DNA of 64,000 bases, from the NCBI RefSeq assembly GCF_021233055.1, contig NZ_CP089546.1, forward strand, positions 1 to 64,000, written 5' to 3'. Under the pieces are notes generated by a model that was not told the origin of the DNA, did no database searches, and was given only the letters and a program-made list of their open reading frames with translations. This DNA comes from Spirosoma oryzicola (GTDB taxonomy: Bacteria > Bacteroidota > Bacteroidia > Cytophagales > Spirosomataceae). Shown here piece after piece: positions 34,539 through 42,596 of this stretch. A program made the translations under genes and the position numbers. Position 1 is the stretch's first letter; every line of letters starts with the position of its first letter.

Positions 34539-34751
34539 CTATGCAGCTTTAGTATTGCAGGAATTATCGCAGCAGGAGCCAGCTTCGAGTACTTCTTCAT
34601 CGTCAGCATTTTCCGCAACCGCTCCGCCATTACAGGAGATTGACTGCACGGTTGCGCCACCTACCAAGGCTTTAAGTTGGGCTTCGTCAAGCCGTGAAAT
34701 GGTTTCTTTGTCCAGTGACAACTTGTTGCCAAGATCGATTTTCTTTTTCAT
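34539..34751 (-). CDS. lanA: Lanthipeptide precursor 5
   Basis: 70 residues; 32-residue leader (LSLDKETISRLDEAQLKAL, ending VGG) and a 38-residue core. Core cysteines: SISC near the N-terminus and SCCDNSC near the C-terminus, with the same CNTKAA tail as precursor 6. The linking part (AENADDEEVLEAG) is acidic and not conserved in sequence. The untranslated region before the gene repeats the TTATTAAAAGTAAA element seen before its neighbours. Confidence 0.9.
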   Translation of the reverse strand: MKKKIDLGNKLSLDKETISRLDEAQLKALVGGATVQSISCNGGAVAENADDEEVLEAGSCCDNSCNTKAA

Positions 34752-34808
34752 TATGCTTAGTTATTAAAAGTAAAAAAATACTTCTGGTAACACTACCTTT
34801 TACGGCGA

Positions 34809-35024
34809 TTAGGCCGCTACTCCGCCATTGCAGGAATTATTACAGCAGGATTCTACTTCCAGCGTCTCGTCTTCATCCGATTCAACGTTGGCCGCTCCGC
34901 CATTACAGGAGATTGACTTAACAGTTGCGCCACCTACCAAGGCTTTAAGTTGGGCTTCGTCGAGCCGTGAAACGGTTTCTTTGTCCAGTGACAGTTTGCC
35001 GATCAGATCAATTTTCTTTTTCAT
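34809..35024 (-). CDS. lanA: Lanthipeptide precursor 4
   Basis: 71 residues; leader LSLDKETVSRLDEAQLKAL ending VGG (residue 32) and a 39-residue core. Cysteines occur in SISC and SCCNNSC, joined by ANVESDEDETLEVE. The tail is CNGGVAA. It differs from precursors 5 and 6 in Val for Ile in the leader helix and in the KSISC entry, so it is the most diverged of the three close copies. Confidence 0.9.
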   Translation of the reverse strand: MKKKIDLIGKLSLDKETVSRLDEAQLKALVGGATVKSISCNGGAANVESDEDETLEVESCCNNSCNGGVAA

Positions 35025-35093
35025 TGTGCTTAATTATTAAAAGTGAAAAAATAGGTAATTGGTAAAGGCATTGAGCAGGCTTGATAGCCCGGT

Positions 35094-35306
35094 TTAATAG
35101 TCAGCTGTTCGATCGCAGGTATTTCCGCAGCAACTCTGATCAATCATTGTCTCTGGGGCTGCGTCATTTGCATGGCAGGAAAGGCTTTGCATGGTGTTCG
35201 TTTGCCCACCGATCACCTGTTTCAACTGCTGCTCATTCAAGATCAGGATCGTCTCTTTGTCAAGCGATAGTTTACCCAGTTTACTGAATGCGTTAAATTT
35301 CTTCAT
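35094..35306 (-). CDS. lanA: Lanthipeptide precursor 3, divergent leader start
   Basis: 70 residues from the ATG at 35306 (the frame opens five codons earlier). The leader is KLGKLSLDKETILILNEQQL ending VIGG after residue 34. The 36-residue core has SLSC and SCCGNTC, so a Thr, not Ser, precedes the last Cys, and a His follows the first one. The core begins with TNTMQ and thus has extra Thr for dehydration. The tail DRTADY is unique in the array. Confidence 0.88.
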   Translation of the reverse strand: MKKFNAFSKLGKLSLDKETILILNEQQLKQVIGGQTNTMQSLSCHANDAAPETMIDQSCCGNTCDRTADY

Positions 35307-35395
35307 CCGGTTGATGATCAATGCCTGAGCGGCACAATACTATTGAATAGTGAGGTAATTGAAGCAACTATGATGAGCGTCAGAAGAATTTCAAT

Positions 35396-35599
35396 CTACA
35401 AGTTAGGTCCTTTGCAGCTGTCACGGCAGCACGACTCCGGAAACTCCAGGGCTAATTCAGCTTCCATTTCGGCGTTACAGGATAAGGATTGTGGAACCGT
35501 CTGCCCGCCGGCAACTGCACCAAGCTGCTTTTCATTCAGCCGGGAGATCGTCTCTTTATCCAGGCTCAACTGTTCAATTTTGATTGATTTCTTTTTCAT
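35396..35599 (-). CDS. lanA: Lanthipeptide precursor 2
   Basis: 67 residues; leader IEQLSLDKETISRLNEKQL ending VAGG (residue 32), core of 35. Cysteines are in SLSC and SCCRDSC. The spacer between them (EMEAELALEFPE) is acidic and hydrophobic. The RDSCKGPNL tail makes this the most basic C-terminus of the set. Confidence 0.88.
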   Translation of the reverse strand: MKKKSIKIEQLSLDKETISRLNEKQLGAVAGGQTVPQSLSCNAEMEAELALEFPESCCRDSCKGPNL

Positions 35600-35638
35600 A
35601 GCTTATTTAGTATCCGTTCGTAGCTCCTCTACCAGTCC

Positions 35639-35830
35639 TCAGTTTGTATCATTACAAGTTAAGTAACAGCAGGACTGCGTAACGATTTCCGCGGCTTCAT
35701 CACGCCCCGCACAGGAAAGGGTCTGGCGTTCTTCGCCACCTTCAATCTGCATAAGCTGGTTGTCACTGAGTCGCGAGATGGTTTCCTTGTCTAAATCTAG
35801 TTGATCGATCTTAACGGGCTTTTTTTTCAT
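35639..35830 (-). CDS. lanA: Lanthipeptide precursor 1, first in the transcript
   Basis: 63 residues, the shortest. Leader IDQLDLDKETISRLSDNQL ending IEGG (residue 32); core of 31. Cysteines are in TLSC and SCCYLTC; both flanking positions use Thr where other copies use Ser. The spacer is only AGRDEAAEIVTQ. It is closest to the tandem TTCGAC-like sites at 35915-35965 and probably first in the precursor transcript. Confidence 0.88.
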   Translation of the reverse strand: MKKKPVKIDQLDLDKETISRLSDNQLMQIEGGEERQTLSCAGRDEAAEIVTQSCCYLTCNDTN

Positions 35831-35914
35831 AGTTTTAGAACTGATTATTAAGACTTTATTGATTTTTTCTTTTCGTTACGAAGCACGCGATTAAACTGAA
35901 TTTGTCGAAAAAAA

Positions 35915-35965
35915 ATCGACTAAACGAGGTTGCTTTTAGACTAATTGAGGCTCTCAGCCGACTAA
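35915..35965 (-). promoter_or_regulatory. Triple LytTR-type site before the lanthipeptide precursors
   Basis: ATCGACTAA (35915), TTAGACTAA (35936) and GCCGACTAA (35957) are spaced exactly 21 bases apart, start to start. The nearest is 85 bases before the first precursor start; the farthest overlaps the tail of the TPR-like gene. The array suggests an independent, regulator-dependent promoter for the precursors. Confidence 0.65.
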
Positions 35966-36937
35966 TCTTAACTCGTAATAGTCATGAATGAACGACGTAA
36001 TAGCTTGCTTCTCGGTAGGTTGGTTCAGCAATTCAGCTACCCGGGCCGCATCCCAGAGCAAGAGCAGTTTAAACGCGTCATAGCGCTCCGAATAGCCATT
36101 AAGAAACGTCGTTGACCGACGCAGATAAGCGTTCGCACTGTCGCGTACGTACAAACTACGCTTTGTCTGAAACCAATCTAACGCTACTGTATATACGTCA
36201 GAAGAATTGGCAACTCGTTTGAGTGCTTCTGTAAACGCTTTCGATCGTTGAATAACGGATGTCTCAAGTGCTGGAAAGCGAAAACAGTCCCGGCAAAAAT
36301 CGAAGAAGGCAAACTCAAACATGGTATCAATCGGCTGAATTTCGCTGTACTGACGAAGGTAAACCGCTCCCCAGTTGCCTACGTGTAAGGGTTTATGACA
36401 AGGCATAATCATGTAATGCAATATATTCAGCACCAGATCAGCAGCAGCATCAAAACGCTTGCGGAAGGCGAGCGTTCGGCTCATGTTTTGTAGCACGTGT
36501 AATTTGTGGCCGTGAAAGGCGTAGTACACAGATTGCAACGTATCGTCAATGCTAAGCGCACGGGCTACACTATCTTCTGCCGCACTATACTGGCCCATCC
36601 GATACTGGTAATACGCCACCTTTGAGCAGTAGAGCACTTCGGCCAGCTGGCGTGCTTCGCCCGTCAGATCATCCAGGCGCTGATAAGCATGAGCAAATGC
36701 AGCACCTGCCGCCGACAGGTCGCCTTTTTTGCAGAGGGCGAGTGCCCGGACGCCGTCGCTCCAGCGCTCGTCGAGCAGCGCGAACACGGTATCACCTAAC
36801 CGCTGTCGGGCTACTTGGTTAATCGAGCGTAGTGCATCGGGAGGAAAGACGATAGGCTTGCGGCTGTCGGCCTTCGCCTTTAAGGTTCGGGTAGCGTCCA
36901 GCAGTCCTTCCCAAGCCAGCGAGGAATTCGTTGTCAT
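35954..36937 (-). CDS. Helical-repeat (TPR-like) protein of the lanthipeptide operon, function unknown
   Basis: 327 residues, soluble, alpha-helical. Repeated A-rich helices (VRALALCKKGDLSAAGAAFA; VAYYQYRMGQYSAAEDSVARAL) have the spacing of TPR units at about 60-150. No enzyme motif was seen. The start lies 27 bases after the exporter stop, so it is cotranscribed with the exporter and cyclases and precedes the precursor promoter. A chaperone or scaffold for precursor handling, or an immunity factor, would fit, but nothing in the sequence decides this. Family not recognised. Confidence 0.7.
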   Translation of the reverse strand: MTTNSSLAWEGLLDATRTLKAKADSRKPIVFPPDALRSINQVARQRLGDTVFALLDERWSDGVRALALCKKGDLSAAGAAFAHAYQRLDDLTGEARQLAEVLYCSKVAYYQYRMGQYSAAEDSVARALSIDDTLQSVYYAFHGHKLHVLQNMSRTLAFRKRFDAAADLVLNILHYMIMPCHKPLHVGNWGAVYLRQYSEIQPIDTMFEFAFFDFCRDCFRFPALETSVIQRSKAFTEALKRVANSSDVYTVALDWFQTKRSLYVRDSANAYLRRSTTFLNGYSERYDAFKLLLLWDAARVAELLNQPTEKQAITSFIHDYYELRLVG

Positions 36938-36964
36938 GGCGTATAATAAATAAAGGGTTCGACA

Positions 36965-39154
36965 TTAGTTTCCTAGCTCGAGTTGATTTTTGACGAGTTC
37001 GTAGTAGTGAGCCCGGTTCCCGACCAGTTCCTCATGGGTACCTTCTTCAACGACTTCGCCCCGGTGCAGCACCACAATCTTGTCGGCATGGCGAACGGTA
37101 CTGAGTCGGTGTGCAACCACAACGACGGTCCGTCCCTGAAAAAACTGCTCCAGATTACCCATAATAACTTTCTCGTTATTGGCGTCCAGTGCGCTCGTAG
37201 CTTCGTCGAAGAAGATGTAGTCTGGCTGTTTATAGACCGAACGAGCAATCAGAATGCGTTGCTTCTGCCCCTGGCTAATACCATTACCTTCGGCACCGAT
37301 TTTTACGTTGTAACCAAGTGGCGCATCTTCGATAAACTGCTGTAAGTTAGCCACTTTGATGGCGTGTGCCAGTCGTAAATGGTCAATACTTTCGTCACCG
37401 ATAGCGATGTTGCGGGCTATGGTATCGGAGAAAATAAAGCCTTCCTGCATAACGACTCCGCACTTCCGACGCCAGAACTGGTGGCTGATCGAGCCGAAAT
37501 GCTGCTCGCCTACCCGAATTTCGCCCCCGTCGGGTTCGTACATCCGCAACAGCAGTTTAAGAACAGTCGTTTTACCGCTTCCGCTCGTGCCCACAATGGC
37601 GGTGGTACGTCCCTCCGGAATGGTAAGGTTAATATGTTTCAGAACCGGCACATTACCCGCACCCGGATAGGCGAAAGACACATTTCGCAGGATGATATCC
37701 TGTCGTTCGGGCAAGTAATGCATCAGCGGTTTGCCGTCGGGCTCTTCATCGGGCACCATGTGGATATCGTTCAGACGATCCATGCTTAGCTTAGCATCCT
37801 GCGTGACTTGCATCAACTGGATGAGCTGCTCAATGGGCGAGTTCAACTGCCCGATGATGTACTGGACCGCCAGCATTTCGCCCAGGCTCAGTTGCCCCTG
37901 CAGAACGGCTTTAGCAGCCAGAAAGATGACGACAATGTTCTTACCCTGGTTTATAAAAAATGCCCCTACCTGTTGGTTCTGATTCAGGGCCAGACTCTGT
38001 GTATTAAGTCGGAGGAACCGGGCCTGAACTCGCTCCCATTCCCATATTTTCTGGGTCCCGCAATCATTGAGCTTGATTTCGTGAATGCCACTCACAAGCT
38101 GCATAATTTGATTCTGGTTCTGCGTCGAGATCGCAAACCGCTTGTAGTCTAGCTTTTTCCGGTACCGCAGGAAAATGACGACCCAGGCTGCGTATAATAA
38201 ACTTCCGATGATGAATACAGCGAAAATGGGCACGCTGTACGCTAGTAACACTCCGCCGAAGACAAGTAAGTTAACTAGCGAAAACAGGGTATTCAACGTG
38301 GTATTCGTCAGGAAGGCTTCAATGCGGTTGTGGTCGCTCATGCGCTGCATAATGTCGCCGGTCATTTTGGTGTCGAAAAACGACAGCGGCAATCGCATGA
38401 GCTTGACCAGAAAATCCGACAGAATCGCCAGTCGTATTCGAGTACTGATATGAAGTAGAATCCAGCCCCGGATAAAATCCAGGGAGGTTTGCCCCAGCGC
38501 TAGCATTAGCTGTCCCCCAAGCACCAAATAAATAAAGCTCAGGTTATGCGTGTTGATCCCGACATCGACGATTGATTTGGTCAGGAAAGGAAAGATCAGT
38601 TGCAGTAAACTCCCCACAATGAGTCCAACCAGCAATTGGAGCAGCAGCTTTTTGTAGCTCAGAAGATAGCTGTACAACTTCTGTAAGCCCAGCCTGGTTT
38701 CCGATTCGCCGTCCTGTTCGTAGAACCGGGGCGTCGGTTCGAGCAGTAGCACGACGCCCTGTCCAACGCCGTTTTTCTGCGTGCTAGTCCAATGCTGAGC
38801 AAATTCCTGCTGCTTGTACGTAATAAGCGAGCGACCTGGATCAGCAACGAAGATTTTATCTTTTTTGACTTTGTGCACCACCACAAAATGGTTCTGGTCC
38901 CAGTGCGCAATGCAAGGTAATGGTATCTCCTCGGTAACAAGCTTATCGATGGAGAGTACAGTACCCATGGTTCGGAAACCAATGCTCTCAGCCGCTTTAC
39001 TAATGCCGAGCAGTGATACTCCGTCCCGGCTGTATTTGGTGAAGTTACGCAGGGTATTTAGCGTGTAGGTTCGGCCGTAAAACCGTGAGATCATCCGAAG
39101 GCAGGTCGGCCCGCAATCCATGGCATCAAGTTGCCGGTAGTGAGGAAACAGCAT
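36965..39154 (-). CDS. lanT: C39 peptidase-containing ABC exporter for lanthipeptides (second copy)
   Basis: 729 residues, paralogous to the exporter at 20693. The protease has Cys14 (AMDCGPTCLRMI), His89 (WDQNHFVVVHK) and Asp105 (VADPGRS). The transmembrane domain runs from about 150 to 430. The ATPase shows Walker A GTSGSGKTT and Walker B YIFFDEATSALD, but the signature reads ISQGQKQR in place of LSGGQRQR, a tolerated variant. It is expected to cut the VGG/IGG/AGG/EGG leaders of the six precursors and export the modified cores. It begins two bases after the flavoenzyme gene. Confidence 0.95.
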   Translation of the reverse strand: MLFPHYRQLDAMDCGPTCLRMISRFYGRTYTLNTLRNFTKYSRDGVSLLGISKAAESIGFRTMGTVLSIDKLVTEEIPLPCIAHWDQNHFVVVHKVKKDKIFVADPGRSLITYKQQEFAQHWTSTQKNGVGQGVVLLLEPTPRFYEQDGESETRLGLQKLYSYLLSYKKLLLQLLVGLIVGSLLQLIFPFLTKSIVDVGINTHNLSFIYLVLGGQLMLALGQTSLDFIRGWILLHISTRIRLAILSDFLVKLMRLPLSFFDTKMTGDIMQRMSDHNRIEAFLTNTTLNTLFSLVNLLVFGGVLLAYSVPIFAVFIIGSLLYAAWVVIFLRYRKKLDYKRFAISTQNQNQIMQLVSGIHEIKLNDCGTQKIWEWERVQARFLRLNTQSLALNQNQQVGAFFINQGKNIVVIFLAAKAVLQGQLSLGEMLAVQYIIGQLNSPIEQLIQLMQVTQDAKLSMDRLNDIHMVPDEEPDGKPLMHYLPERQDIILRNVSFAYPGAGNVPVLKHINLTIPEGRTTAIVGTSGSGKTTVLKLLLRMYEPDGGEIRVGEQHFGSISHQFWRRKCGVVMQEGFIFSDTIARNIAIGDESIDHLRLAHAIKVANLQQFIEDAPLGYNVKIGAEGNGISQGQKQRILIARSVYKQPDYIFFDEATSALDANNEKVIMGNLEQFFQGRTVVVVAHRLSTVRHADKIVVLHRGEVVEEGTHEELVGNRAHYYELVKNQLELGN

Positions 39155-39156
39155 GG

Positions 39157-40086
39157 TTAATTGGCGTTCAGCTTAAACGTATCACTGATTAGTTCGAGCC
39201 CTACCATGCGGTCTTTGGGTTGCAGAGCTGCACTCATAAAAATGACTTCGTCGATGCCATAGCGCTCACGCAGAGTCATCACTTCGTCGTAGAATTTTGC
39301 CGGGCTGCCAAATACATCCCCTCTCCCTACCGATGCTTTTTTATTCAGCGCATTAGCAATCCGCCGGGCTTTCTGCGATGTCTGATGACAGCAGCCTGCC
39401 ACAGCCAATGTGATTTGCGGCTGCACCTTGTGTCGTTGGTAATATTCTTCCCGAAATGCCTGTAATTTTTCTTTTTCGTAGGTCATATCGGAGCCATTGT
39501 GGAAAATAGACCGGGCAAAGTTCGTTTTCAGACTAAGCGCCCGGTTCAGACTACCGTACGAAACGCCCAGCGTCCAGACCGCTGGCACCAACCCTTTGTA
39601 GGGCGGTATAATCACACCTTTACCGTTCTGGAACAATTCTTCTTCATCGTGCAGATAATGAACCAGTTCAGTCAGTTTATCGTCGAATATACCGCGTAGC
39701 GTCTGGTTGCTCTGCTGAATAGAGTACTGCGCTACAGTTTCGCTCACTACGCCGTTGGCGACGCCCAGATCGATTCGACCGGGAAAAAGATTGGCCAACA
39801 GTTTAAACGAACTGGCAACGTGATAAGGCGTATGGAGGCTGAGCAGAATACCGGCTACACCCACTTTAATCCGCTGGGTCATGCCCGCCAGCAGCGGAAC
39901 CAATGCCTGCGGATTCGACCAGGCCGAACGCACCTGCGGAACGTGGTGTTCAGCAATCCAGAACCGGCTAAAGCCCAACTGGTCCGCGTAATTCGCGTAT
40001 TCGACCAGGTCTTCGATGACCCGGAGACTATTAAGTTTACTATGTCGAAGGCCAAAGTCCAGTAAGCCTACGCGAATTGGTTCCAT
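39157..40086 (-). CDS. Luciferase-like flavin/F420-dependent oxidoreductase in the lanthipeptide operon
   Basis: 309 residues with the bacterial-luciferase-like (LLM) fold: RVGLLDFGLRHSK at the N-terminus, LGFSRFWIAEHHVPQ (the EHH/E-x-H motif of the family) and GRIDLGVANGVV. Members use FMN or F420 to oxidise or reduce small molecules. In some lanthipeptide clusters a member of this superfamily (LanJC type) reduces dehydroalanine to D-alanine. In this operon, between the cyclases and the exporter, a tailoring role on dehydrated residues is plausible but unproved. Cofactor and direction cannot be read here. Confidence 0.85.
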   Translation of the reverse strand: MEPIRVGLLDFGLRHSKLNSLRVIEDLVEYANYADQLGFSRFWIAEHHVPQVRSAWSNPQALVPLLAGMTQRIKVGVAGILLSLHTPYHVASSFKLLANLFPGRIDLGVANGVVSETVAQYSIQQSNQTLRGIFDDKLTELVHYLHDEEELFQNGKGVIIPPYKGLVPAVWTLGVSYGSLNRALSLKTNFARSIFHNGSDMTYEKEKLQAFREEYYQRHKVQPQITLAVAGCCHQTSQKARRIANALNKKASVGRGDVFGSPAKFYDEVMTLRERYGIDEVIFMSAALQPKDRMVGLELISDTFKLNAN

Positions 40087-40134
40087 AAGCTGAAGCAGTT
40101 ATGATGTAGCTATGTTCAACGTTTATCTGGGGTC

Positions 40135-40149
40135 TCCCACGGCGTGGGA
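40135..40149. repeat. Short hairpin between lanC and the flavoenzyme gene
   Basis: TCCCAC (40135-40140) and GTGGGA (40144-40149) with a three-base loop, in the 79-base gap between two otherwise tightly packed genes. It may stabilise or partly terminate the upstream mRNA. Confidence 0.45.
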
Positions 40150-40165
40150 ACACATGACAATGAGG

Positions 40166-41398
40166 CTAGGAGAGCAGAAAAATACGATCCCAGGCATAGT
40201 CTTCGTCGCTTACCGACGAGAGCAACACGAGCGACGAGCCAACAAATCCTTCAAGCAGTTCGCCTGCGTGGCTGGCATAGACAGGACTGGTCAATTCCTC
40301 TTCGAGAAAATCTACAGTTTTGGCGATCCAGTGCCGGTAGGCCTCAAGATAGACGGTCTGGCCCGTCAAATCATAAAATCGTTTATAATACTGAGACACT
40401 CCGGCAGTGCCGTGACAAAAATGACTATCCCGAATGATGGTTTCGCGCGGTGAGTGCCGCTTAATGACTACAGCCCCGATATCATCGGCAAGTGCCGTCC
40501 AGTCGGGTCGATGCATCCGTTTACCCGCCTGATAGAGCAGCATCATCTCGTTTAGATCCCCGTAACACCAACCTAAACGGGCGCCATATTCTTTACTGTT
40601 TTCGGGCGAATCCAGGGGGCTGTTTTCATCAATGGTCAACGGGAACTGCGAATATTTTCCTTGCTGTGGATCAGGTGGTGTGCGGAAACTCATCAGGTAC
40701 CGAATGCCCTCACTAACCATCGTTTCGATCAGTGGCTGAGCAATGCCCTGCTCGTGTATTCGCATCAGAATCAGCAGGATACCACATAAACCATGTGCCA
40801 GACCTAGATTTATGTTATCGGACTGGTTCATGCGCGCAATATGTGTGTTCGGAAAACGCAGGCCCCGCTCGTCGCGAATCGCCAGTTGATCAAGAATGCT
40901 TACCATCGTCTCCAGGTAAGGCCGAACCGCCGGGTTTTTCAGCCGACGAGTCAGATACAGCACCGCGCCCATGCCGCCATGCAGGTAATCAGTATTACCT
41001 TTGGCCAACTCGGGTAAGGCCCCCTGGTAAATCAGTTCGTCGAATTCGACCAGTTGATCTTCGAAGTCAATATCGATAATGCCTTCTTCGATCAGCAACG
41101 ACATTACATAGCCGAAACCCGAAAGCCCGAACGAAAATGGGTATTTGAGTAGATACGGGGAGGTTTTTTCCTGAATGTTCGACACGATTTCTTCCAGAAT
41201 CGCCACGGCCCGTTCGCCAAAAAGTTCATCCTGGTAATAGCGGAACAGGTAGAAATAATAGACCATCCGCCCAATGCGCCCCGACAACAGTGTATCGTTT
41301 TTGGGTACCGACGTTTCGATCTGGTAGCGGAGTTGGGCCAGTTTTCGCTCAATTGCGATTTTCTCAACAACCATGGAAGTACGCTCAGGGGCAATCAT
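40166..41398 (-). CDS. lanC: LanC-like cyclase with complete zinc site
   Basis: 410 residues with the alpha/alpha-barrel pattern of LanC. The conserved landmarks are LGLAHGLCG (His202), LGWCYGD (Cys278) and SHFCHGTAG (Cys328-His329). The three zinc ligands Cys, Cys, His are therefore all present. LanC activates cysteine thiols through zinc and adds them to dehydrated residues to close thioether rings. The start codon overlaps the stop of the preceding LanC-like gene (ATGA). Confidence 0.92.
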   Translation of the reverse strand: MIAPERTSMVVEKIAIERKLAQLRYQIETSVPKNDTLLSGRIGRMVYYFYLFRYYQDELFGERAVAILEEIVSNIQEKTSPYLLKYPFSFGLSGFGYVMSLLIEEGIIDIDFEDQLVEFDELIYQGALPELAKGNTDYLHGGMGAVLYLTRRLKNPAVRPYLETMVSILDQLAIRDERGLRFPNTHIARMNQSDNINLGLAHGLCGILLILMRIHEQGIAQPLIETMVSEGIRYLMSFRTPPDPQQGKYSQFPLTIDENSPLDSPENSKEYGARLGWCYGDLNEMMLLYQAGKRMHRPDWTALADDIGAVVIKRHSPRETIIRDSHFCHGTAGVSQYYKRFYDLTGQTVYLEAYRHWIAKTVDFLEEELTSPVYASHAGELLEGFVGSSLVLLSSVSDEDYAWDRIFLLS

Positions 41399-42579
41399 AA
41401 TAACCAGATTAATTCGTCAAAAGAATAATTATCACGTTGGCTGTATTTCATCAGGGTAGCACCGATGCCCGCAATTCCTTCAATAAACGAAGTGTTTGTA
41501 TGAGAAAAATGCTGGTTGAAAACACCCTGAAAACCAGCCGTCGTGTTGTCGTACGTAGCAAAGTCAGTAATTCGCTCATACCAGTACCGGGCAGCTTCAT
41601 CAAACTCCGGCTGACCGGTCAGCTCGTAGACTTTGTCGAAGATCAGCGCCGTTCCCGACGCGCCGTACAGAATGCCAGCATCCCGAATGCCGCTTTCGGT
41701 GGTTGTGCGCCGGGTCGCTGAAAAGGTCAGCACTTCCAGTGCTTCCTCTTCGATCAGCGTGTCCTTCAATACCTGAGCAGCCCGCAGCAAACTGTAGCCC
41801 GTACCCATATCGCCGTAGCACAATCCCAATCGCGACCGCTCCGGTTTTTCACTCAGAATATCTGGGAAGTATGACCCTACCTGCTGGTAATTCTGCTTCT
41901 GCACGAACAGGAAGCCCACAGCCCGACGAATGGTGTCGGCAGCCAAATCGGCCTGAATACCAAGTTCGACGGCACGACACAAAAATAAAATCAGGGCAGC
42001 CGAACCATGCGAAAGACCGAGATAGATGCGATCATCCCCGAACAGTTTAGACGGCCAGAACAGATGGCCGACTTGATCTGTTACGGCAATCGCGCGCAAC
42101 CCAACCACCAGGTCAGCGATCGACTGACGTACCGAATCCTGTGAAGCTACCCGGCTCAGAAAGTAAAACCCTGGCCCCAATGCGCCGGTGTACGGATCGA
42201 AGTCCCGCCGTTCGAGCGCACTCTTCATAACATTGGTCAACAGGAAATCTGATCCACTCAGTAACTCATTGGTTTCTATCTCAATGACGTTGTTAGCCCG
42301 GGCATATTCCAAGAAAATGCCAAGTTCTGCCAGCTCTTTGGGATAGTTACGTCCCAGATAAGGCTGTGTTACGCGGTGGATAGCCTCCGTCAGCAGCGTT
42401 TGGGCATGCTTATTCGCGGTTTCGTCCCCGGCAAAATCGGCGTAATATGCCCAGAATAGAACCTTACCCAGCAATCCATTGGTATACCCGAAGGCCGTTA
42501 ACTGGTTGGTTGGCAGAGCAAGGCAGTCCGCAATCCGATGTATGGTGGTGGTTACATCTGTTTCGATGAAAGCTCCCAT
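41395..42579 (-). CDS. Second LanC-like protein, missing two zinc ligands
   Basis: 394 residues. It aligns with the neighbouring LanC by YLGLSHGSAA and LGLCYGD (Cys254). Where the Cys-His ligand pair should be, it reads GILYGASGTA (Leu304-Tyr305). Two of three zinc ligands are thus replaced, so it is unlikely to activate thiols by itself. The frame is intact and translationally coupled to the complete LanC, which suggests a retained function as a partner, a leader-binding subunit, or a zinc-independent enzyme. It starts 17 bases after the TonB-type receptor. Confidence 0.88.
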   Translation of the reverse strand: MGAFIETDVTTTIHRIADCLALPTNQLTAFGYTNGLLGKVLFWAYYADFAGDETANKHAQTLLTEAIHRVTQPYLGRNYPKELAELGIFLEYARANNVIEIETNELLSGSDFLLTNVMKSALERRDFDPYTGALGPGFYFLSRVASQDSVRQSIADLVVGLRAIAVTDQVGHLFWPSKLFGDDRIYLGLSHGSAALILFLCRAVELGIQADLAADTIRRAVGFLFVQKQNYQQVGSYFPDILSEKPERSRLGLCYGDMGTGYSLLRAAQVLKDTLIEEEALEVLTFSATRRTTTESGIRDAGILYGASGTALIFDKVYELTGQPEFDEAARYWYERITDFATYDNTTAGFQGVFNQHFSHTNTSFIEGIAGIGATLMKYSQRDNYSFDELIWLL

Positions 42580-42596
42580 AAGTACCTGTTGCAGAT

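Noticed and set aside
34555..35040. Plus-strand small ORFs opposite the lanthipeptide precursors
   Set aside because: They are mirror frames created by the conserved precursor sequence (same repeats in each); no family sense and wrong strand.
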